Below are positions 57,161 to 64,000 of a stretch of 64,000 nucleotides of DNA, in pieces (position 1 is the first letter of the stretch; the number at the start of each line of letters is the position of its first letter). The stretch comes from Geosiphon pyriformis (taxonomy: Eukaryota > Glomeromycota > Glomeromycetes > Archaeosporales > Geosiphonaceae). The translations under genes were made by a program, and so were the position numbers. The notes beneath the pieces were generated by a model. The model did not search any database, was not told where the DNA came from, and was given only the letters and a program-made list of their open reading frames with translations. The stretch is taken from assembly GCA_016748015.1 (NCBI GenBank), contig JAAOMT010000301.1, positions 13,967-77,966 of the forward strand, given 5' to 3'.

Positions 57161-57560
57161 TTTAAGAGAGTTTTTTTTCCAAAAAGTGGTAGTTTTTAGT
57201 AGTAGGGATGATGTTTGGATTTGGAAGTAAAGTATGCCTTACAATTTCGATGAAATTAGAGACAATTTGAGAGTTTTCATCTTGAAAAATGTTGCTATGT
57301 ATTATTCCAATTTCTAATTTATTTAATAGAACAATGAGATAGTTGTTGGGATTGTAAAATGTAACTTGAAATTTCTTTATTCCTTTGAAAATATAAATGT
57401 TTGGAATTGAAATTTCATGATTCAAGCAGATTTGTTTATTGAATTCAAAGATTTGTTAAGTAATGATGGGTTTTGAGCAAGTGTAAATTTCGTGATGTTT
57501 TTCAAAAGATAAAATAGTAATTGGTTGGGAAAGTTAAAAAATCTGGTAAGATTTATTCTG
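57161..57560 (-). pseudogene. Linker between dUTPase and reverse transcriptase of B2
   Basis: Frame 57425-57162 is open (HEISIPNIYIFKGIKKFQV...), matching B1 22800-23060. It gives CAA where B1 has TGA 22852. Confidence 0.65.
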
Positions 57561-58020
57561 TATATTGAGAGCTACGTTTACTAGAACTGTGAATCATTCA
57601 GTTGAACCAAAATTTTGTATTCCTCTTTCACTTTTGCCTAATTGTTCTCTGTTATTGACTAATTGTAACTCTAAAATGTTGATTAAGAGTAGGTAAATTG
57701 TTTGAGCAATCTTTTTAGCATATTCAATCTTAAATGGTTTGTCTGTTTCATTTTGTAACATGATGGTGATATCTCCAGTGTATCCTGTATCTATAACTTC
57801 TTCTCTAACATTGATTTTTTTGCTGGTTAGAAATGATCAAGAAGCAATTTGAACCATTGTTTTTGATGGAATTTTGAGAGCAATTCTGAGATTAATTTTT
57901 GTTAAAAATTTTGGTTGGAGGACCAAAGTATCTTTTCCTGGATATTATAAATCATATCCAGCATTTATATTATGAGTTTTTTTTGGCTTGATTCCTTGAC
58001 TATTGTTGTTAAAGTATTTG
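57561..58020 (-). pseudogene. dUTPase of B2
   Basis: Minus-strand motifs: INAGYDL (motif 1, Asp to Asn), ASWSFLTSKKINV (motif 2, altered), EEVIDTGYTGDI (motif 3, kept), AKKIAQTIYL (motif 4) and NFGSTEW (motif 5, altered). Homologous throughout to B1. Confidence 0.85.
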
Positions 58021-58790
58021 AGTTGTAGAGCTGGTTGGTTCTTAATAAGATAGATTGGAGTTGTTGCAATTTCTTCTTCTGATTCAGGTTTTCCAAATTC
58101 AATTTTCTCTTGGTCATCTTGTCTGGATAAGAGGATGCTAAGGACATAGTATTTTGGACATCATTTATTATTACAAGGCATGATGTATTTTTCACACAAT
58201 TGAATGTTCATTTGCTTTAATTGTTGAATTTGAGCTTTCTGAGTTGGATAAGTGTAACTTGCAATTTGGTGATATGTTTTCACTTAATTTTCATAGTTGA
58301 ATTCAGCTAATTCTATAGTGTACTTAATGTATTCAGCTTCTTTTATTTGGTAGACATTTTTTTGTGTGGCTCTATTGATTAAAGTCATTGCTAAGTCAAA
58401 AATCATTTTAGCATTATGAGAATAATGGTAAAGTTTGTTAAGAATACTGTTGTATGCTACATTAAAAGGAGTTCTTTTTCTGACTTTTTCCGAGATTAAT
58501 AGAGCATATTGGCAGATTTGATCACATACTTCTTTTTTTATTGCAACATTAATCCAGTTGCATTCTTCTAATAGTGTATTTCCACATGTAAAACAAAGAG
58601 TGTTGTTCCATTTTCTATTTTATTTAGAATATCTAAATCATTCTCTATGGCATGTTTTACAATAGTAACAAGTGTGAATTTCATATTCTTCTTCTGAAAA
58701 AATACATGCTTCCATTGATGAAAGTTTTTTTTTACAATTTTTACATTTAAATGGAATATAAGGTGGTTGTTTCTATGGTTTTAATGTAGA
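58021..58790 (-). pseudogene. Cys-rich region of B2
   Basis: CKNCKKKLSSMEACIFSE, CYYCKTCHRE and LCFTCGNTLLEEC (58750-58560), CDQICQYALL near 58530-58500, and CEKYIMPC/CPKYYVL near 58190-58150. Same order as B1, with Gly of SMGAC changed to Glu. Confidence 0.75.
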
Positions 58791-58805
58791 ATATCTAACT
58801 AAATT

Positions 58806-59340
58806 TCATCCTCTGGTCTCTTCAAAAAGTTTTTGTTCTGTTTTTTTAGCCCAATTAGATGGTGATTTAAGAGCCATAAAGGTTTTAGTGATTAGTAGTT
58901 CTTTCTCCTCTTTAAATTCGAATACTGGGGCTTTTTCAGATTTTTTATTAAAAGTACCACAGGTGATAAGTACTTTGGTGTATTGTTTTTGGTATAAAAT
59001 TTTCAATTCCTGGGTTTTCCAATCTAAATTTGCATTGGCCTTGAGAAGCCAATTATTTCTGACAAGAGCTTGGTATTGGGGTGTATCTATGACTAAAACT
59101 TTAACTGGAATAGTGATTCCATTAATGGTAAATGAAAAGTTGTCAATTTCTCCTACTGGTGTCTTTTTCATTTCATTTACTATAACAATAACTGTTTGGG
59201 CAGATTTGTCAACAGTTTGTTAAAATTGTTGTATCAGTTGGTAGGTGATGATACTTCCAGCTGATTTACTGTTTAGAATTAACTGGATTTGTTTTTCTTC
59301 TACTTCAGCTTTAGTATACATAGCAGTAATTGCTTTTTGT
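58806..59340 (-). pseudogene. Protease of B2
   Basis: ILNSKSAGSIITYQLIQQF (about 59280-59223) has lost the DSG motif. The following frame (59171-58806) is open with both Trp codons that are TGA in B1 intact (NNWLLKANANLDW). Confidence 0.82.
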
Positions 59341-61375
59341 TCATTGACTGCTGTATTGCTAAACAAGAATGGTGATTCATTTGCCTCAAATTCAAAAGGA
59401 AATATGTTTAAAAAATTGGCATTATAGGCAATTTGGACAGATAGAATAGTATTGTTAAAAGAGTTTAATTTTGGTGCTGCAGCTTCATCTTTAGAAAGTG
59501 CAGTTTGTTGAAAATCCGATTTTTCTGGTATTGTAAGATAACTGGATTGAGTGTGGTAGTAATTGGGTCTTTGCTGACCAGAATTTCGAAGAACCAATTA
59601 GTTGTTTGGGTTGATTTTGTTGTTATTATTTTGGAATTAATTTTGAGGTGTAAATTGGTTTTGTTGAACCAATCTTCAGACTGGTATTTGATATTGTTGT
59701 GTAAGTAGTTGTAAATACTGTTGAATTGGTAGAGATTGTTGATATTGCTGCTGTAGAACAGGCTGATAATAATTATTTTGCTATTGAGGTTTTGAGAAAT
59801 AGTAGGCTGGTAATGGAAACTGATAAAAAAATTGCTGTGTTGAAGAATAATATTGATTACTCTTGTTTTGTTGGTCTCTTTGTAGTTTTTTGCAGTCTCT
59901 TTTCCAATGTCTTGGAATTTCACAGTAGTAACAACTTTGGTTTTAGCTGTTTGATGATAATAAGTAGTTGTTTTGGTTTTATCATTATGGTGGCTAATAT
60001 CTTTGTGATTGTTACTGTTGTTGTTGGTTGGTAAAATAGTTTTCAACCTTCTTTGTAAGTTGGTCAATTTTTCTTCAGCTGCTGAGCTGGTTTTTCCAAT
60101 TACAAGATTCACAAGTTTTGTGTAGTTGGCTTTTTCCATAGTTATTTCATAATTCTTTGCATGTTAGATACCAGTGGCTAAATCTTTAGGTGAATGTGGA
60201 CACACTTTTTTTATAAGTTTATTTTTAATCCAGCAATGAATTGATCTAAGATTTGGGCATCAAAATAGTATTCATTGGTTTCCAACTGGTGAATTTTTCC
60301 AAGAAGTTTGTTGAACTTTTTTAGATAGGTCATAACTGATTTACTTGGTTCTTGTTTGATATTTCAGAACTGATTTCAAAAAGTAATAAATGTGTTGTTG
60401 TCAATAAATTGTTGTAAAAAAGCATTTTTGAATGCTTGCCAGTTCTCAAAAAGTGCATCCAAGTTTTCAAACCATTCTTCTGCTGTTTCTTGGAGAAAGT
60501 ATGAGATTGCTTTAAGCATTCTTGCTGCATTTCATCCATTTGCATCTTCTGCTTTCTGGACTTTGTCAAGCTATTCTTGTAAACTGATATCATTATCTTT
60601 TTCAGTGAATTCTGAAATTTTTGCAATGTAAACAGTTGTCATTTTTTCTTTATTTTCTGTGGTTTTTTTTTGTTCTGATTCAGTTTTTTTACTTTTCAAG
60701 TTCTCTGAATGATTACTTTTATTTTTCTGTAAGTAATTAATAATATTGGTACTGGTTAATATGGGTTCTTGTTGTTGAGTAGAACTTTTAGGTAACTAAA
60801 AATTTTTTAGTCTTAAGAAACAGATAAGTAGTAAATTTGGTGTTTGTGATCAAGCAAGTAAAATTAAAAATAGTATAATAGAAAGTGGTAATTTGATATT
60901 AGTTCTTAGTTTAGGTGTTTGTAAGTGTTTAACAGTTGTTTTTGGTGTATTGTGAGTTGTATGGCTAATCCAAATTTTTTCTTTTTATTTTCTGTTGTTG
61001 CTGTTTTCTGGTTCTGATTCAAAGTTAACAAAGTATTTGAATTGTACTGGGTATTTTTCTTCACAATACTAAATAATGTTAAAATTAAGTTCTTGGAAGT
61101 AGATGCCAAGTGTTTTACTGTTCAGGTTTTCTGTTTCTAATTGTGAATAATGCAATAAATTATTGTAGAGATTGTTTCTGACTTCTGAAATGTTGTAGTT
61201 TCCAAAAAAATAATTGTTAATACAGTTTTCAATATACTAGTAGAGTGTTCTTTTAACAATTTCAATTCTGTCTGGGATGTTGAATCTCTGCTTGCAATGA
61301 GTGTAAATTGATTAATAATACTCTAGAGTTGTTGTGTCTGATGTGGTTGCCACTTTGAATTTGTTGTTGCTGTGT
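59341..61375 (-). pseudogene. gag of B2
   Basis: Starts at GTGGCAACCACATC near 61355, with no in-frame ATG near it. The Glu-rich segment and the capsid (IAKISEFTEKDNDI near 60630-60580) follow. A decayed knuckle near 59930 has CEIPRHWKRDC readable in parts. TGA and TAA occupy the two stop positions shared with B1. Confidence 0.78.
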
Positions 61376-61398
61376 TATTTCCATAAAAGAGCACCAAA

Positions 61399-62280
61399 TA
61401 TTACCAGAGATTTTTGGTTTTTTTTTTGAATGTTGTTAATATTTGTCTGTTGCTAATTTCACATTTTTTTGGAAGCAGTTGAACTTCTAATAACTGAATT
61501 TATCTTCAAATTATCTCCTATAATTTGAACTGCTGGGCTTATGAGTGAAATAACCAATTCTTTATCAGTTGCTTTATGTAGTTATGTTGTAGTAAATGTT
61601 AACTCTTTTCTAAGAATTGCTTATCTGGAAGCTCACTAATAATGTGTAGTTACTTTGCTGTAAAAGTCAACTTTTTTACAGGAATTTTATCTGTAAACTA
61701 TTCTAATAATTATAATAAGAAAAAAAAAGGAAAAATAAAAAATGTAAAAGAAATAGAATTTTAACAAGAGAAACGTTTTCTATTTAAGTCTGGAGTTACT
61801 AACAGATTACTGAAATTGGTAGCTAATCAATTTCAAAATATTAGTTGTGTTGAGAGAATTTCAAGTGTGATAATTTAAAGAATTTGGTTTTCAAATATTT
61901 AATTTTTATTTGAGATATGTAAAAAGTAATTTGTTCTAATTAAAATTCTAAAGTAAAATGCTATTGTAAGATACTATGAGAAGATACATTTTCTTGAAAA
62001 GAAAAGCTTTTCTTTTATACAACTTGTTGTAGTACTAGTCTTTGAACTTGCATTTTTTTTTTTGCTCTAATTTTGGCAAACTAAAAATACATTTTGGTAA
62101 ACTACAAGTTATTTTTACAAACTATTGATTATTTCGGCCAATTTTTATCAATTTGGTGAATTTTGACTATATTAAATGGTTTAGGATATTGTGTAGTTTG
62201 ATTATCTTAATTTCTATGGTGCAAATCAGGTTATTAATTGAGTAATAATATTTAATAATTTGATTAAATAATAATAATAT
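61399..62280 (-). repeat. 5' LTR of B2, cut by A2
   Basis: Starts TATTACCAGAG (ancestral TGTTACCAGAG) next to the primer site and matches 52500-53390. It stops at 62280 where A2 begins; the rest lies beyond the window. Confidence 0.88.
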
Positions 62281-62979
62281 TGTTATGGTTAAACTTATAC
62301 TTCTTATTAATTATCACATGTATTAGCCACTGATGTTACATAAATTAGCCACTCTATTTTTAGTAAGTGATTATTGACCTGATTAATGACCTAACTGTTG
62401 ACCTGATCATTGACTTAATCATTAATCTAGTCGTTAACCTGATCATTGACCACTTTTGACAGCTATATAAGTGATGAATCTCTTAGCTATAGAAATACAT
62501 GTAAGAAAAAGAAATAAAGAAATAAAATAACAACTTTATCTTAATTCTTCATTTATTGCTAATTTTTCTTTTCTTACTTTTAAGTATTTGAACATCTTAA
62601 AGATAAAGGATTACTTATTGGTTATTTCTTACCCTTTTCCTGAAATGTGTAATTACAGTATTTGAAGATAATTAAAGAAAACATGACTAAAGAGTATATC
62701 TGATACCTGATATTGAATTCTAAGAGCACTGATATGAGGCATAGAATTATACCAGGCATGATTAATTGTTGACAGTATGGACTATCCCTCTACCTTCAAA
62801 TTCTCTGGTTATCCTTTGAAAAATATAGTGACTAAGATATTTTATAAGACTGATCTTACACATTGAATTTATACTTATTTAATTTACTCCTTAAAGTTGA
62901 ATTCTCTTTGATTATTTTCATCACCCTACAATTCTGTTCTTCTTTGCTATCTGTTAACTTGTTACTCCAACCCATAACA
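62281..62979 (+). repeat. 5' LTR of A2 (699 bp)
   Basis: TGTTATGG...CCATAACA. Contains a shorter 12-bp array (62372-62455) and a TATATAAG box at 62464-62471. The primer site TGATGCTCCCTGTGA near 62986 differs from A1 by one G-to-A change at its start. Confidence 0.92.
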
Positions 62980-63031
62980 TAAAAGTGATGCTCCCTGTGA
63001 AATTGTTAAAATCCACTTTGTTTCCTATTGT

Positions 63032-64000
63032 ATGGGTGATTATTCATACCTGCCATAACAATCAGAAGAACACTTTGAAGCATACAACAAAAATGATCTA
63101 GACTTTATTGAACTCAATTCTTTGTCTTTCTGCTTGATTTGCTTTCCCATTGAAGAACAATCCAGCAGACAATTCCAAGACTTTTAGAACTGGTTCCTGA
63201 ATGAGCATTCAGCTAAAACCTACACAGCTTATACAACCTATTACTTTAACCAAGCTTATTTTGAAGACAACTTTGAAGAAAGAAACAACAGCATTAATCA
63301 ACTTTTATACTCAACAACTTTTGAACAACAGCCCTCTGATTTTGAATATCTGAATCATCAAATCCACATTTAGATTGCTGCTCATCAATCAACTGAAACT
63401 TCTCTTGAAACAGAAGAAGAAAGCTATCAAACTGTTCCTGTTTTTGATCTTTTTTCAAATAAATCAGAACACTCCACACAAACAGTTACATTTGAACCAA
63501 TGGCTTAAGATCCTCTACAACAAAACATTCTGATTGCTCTCCAAGATATACAGACTGCTTTAGGGCAAAGAAACAACATCCTATTATTATTATTCAGAGG
63601 TAATGCCCAAGATCCAATCAAATGGCTAGATGATTTTGAGAGAACTGCCACAGCAAACCAATATGATAATGAATACAAGTTCCAAATCGTTGGTGGCTAC
63701 CTCCAAGACTCTCTTGCTACTTGGTTCTCACAATAAACCAATGCCAATACTTAGCAAAAAATTATTAGATAGGCACCAGCAAATGCTGGAGAAGACAATA
63801 CCTTTTTTATTACCCAGTTTGAAACAAAATTTAGAACTCCCATCTTAATCTTAAAATGGCATATGGAATTAGAAAAAAGAACTTAAGACTCTGGTGAGGT
63901 TGTAACAGAATATGCCAAAACAATAAAAAAACTCATTAAACAGATAGACTCTGGAAGAAATTGGACAAAAAAGCAGAAAATACATTCCTTTACAAAAGAA
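63032..64000 (+). pseudogene. gag of A2, partial
   Basis: Same frame and ATG as A1 gag (437). Stops include TAG 63185, TAG 63371, TAA 63734, TAG 63752, TAG 63770 and TAA 63884. In A1 these are TGG, TGG, GAA, CAG, TGG and CAA. Conversely, A1 stops at 581 and 1063 are CAA here. The C-terminal half with the knuckle is outside the window. Confidence 0.88.

Larger units (their letters stand above)
52500..62280 (-). mobile_element. Family B element copy B2, interrupted by A2
   Basis: Minus-strand element with 3' LTR 52500-53464 and 5' LTR 61399-62280 (cut by A2). The internal order is as in B1 and includes the integrase that is missing there. It is more decayed than B1. Confidence 0.92.
62281..64000 (+). 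mobile_element. Family A element copy A2, left part
   Basis: 5' LTR 62281-62979, primer site, and gag running out of the window. It is inserted in the B2 5' LTR and is therefore the youngest insertion in that nest. Confidence 0.92.

Overview
The window is AT-rich eukaryotic DNA, probably from an early-diverging filamentous fungus. The best guess is an arbuscular mycorrhizal fungus (Glomeromycotina), inferred from short spliceosomal introns, a genome swamped by decayed retrotransposons, and a LINE-type element whose protein resembles ones I associate with Rhizophagus and its relatives. No rRNA, tRNA or CRISPR locus was seen.

Only about 3 kb is ordinary gene space. It holds two convergent intron-containing genes: a phospholipid methyltransferase of the Opi3/PEMT family (34576-35577, +) and a splicing factor of the Ecm2/Slt11/Cwf5/RBM22 family (35852-37508, -). 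Decayed LINE pieces lie on both sides (32170-34352 and 38716-38996), with a very AT-rich empty stretch at 37509-38715.

Almost everything else is Ty3/gypsy-type LTR retrotransposon DNA of three families, named here by their LTR ends. Family A starts TGTTATGG: A1 at 1-7438 and A2 from 62281 to the window end. Family B starts TGTTACCAG: B1 at 17790-27419 (+), B2 at 52500-62280 (-), and solo LTRs at 11646-12624 and 39383-40354. Family C starts TGTTACTCAT: C0 fragment 7439-7768, C1 7769-11469, C2 11470-32151 (-), C3 42254-52499 and C4 38997-42253 (-). They are nested. B1 sits inside C2. On the right, C4 holds C3, C3 holds B2, and B2 holds A2. Undisturbed copies of the target sites show 4-bp target duplications for family B.

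Element layout: gag with CCHC knuckle, aspartic protease, a Cys-rich zinc-binding-like region, a dUTPase (families B and C only), reverse transcriptase, RNase H, integrase, then an extra 3' ORF (ORF3) that runs across the polypurine tract into the 3' LTR. Family A lacks the dUTPase but has a smaller Cys cluster and a textbook -1 frameshift signal between gag and pol. Each family carries its own tandem array in U3 upstream of a TATA box. Most internal stop codons are single C-to-T or G-to-A changes when sister copies are compared, so the elements have decayed by cytosine-deamination-like mutation rather than by use of another genetic code.
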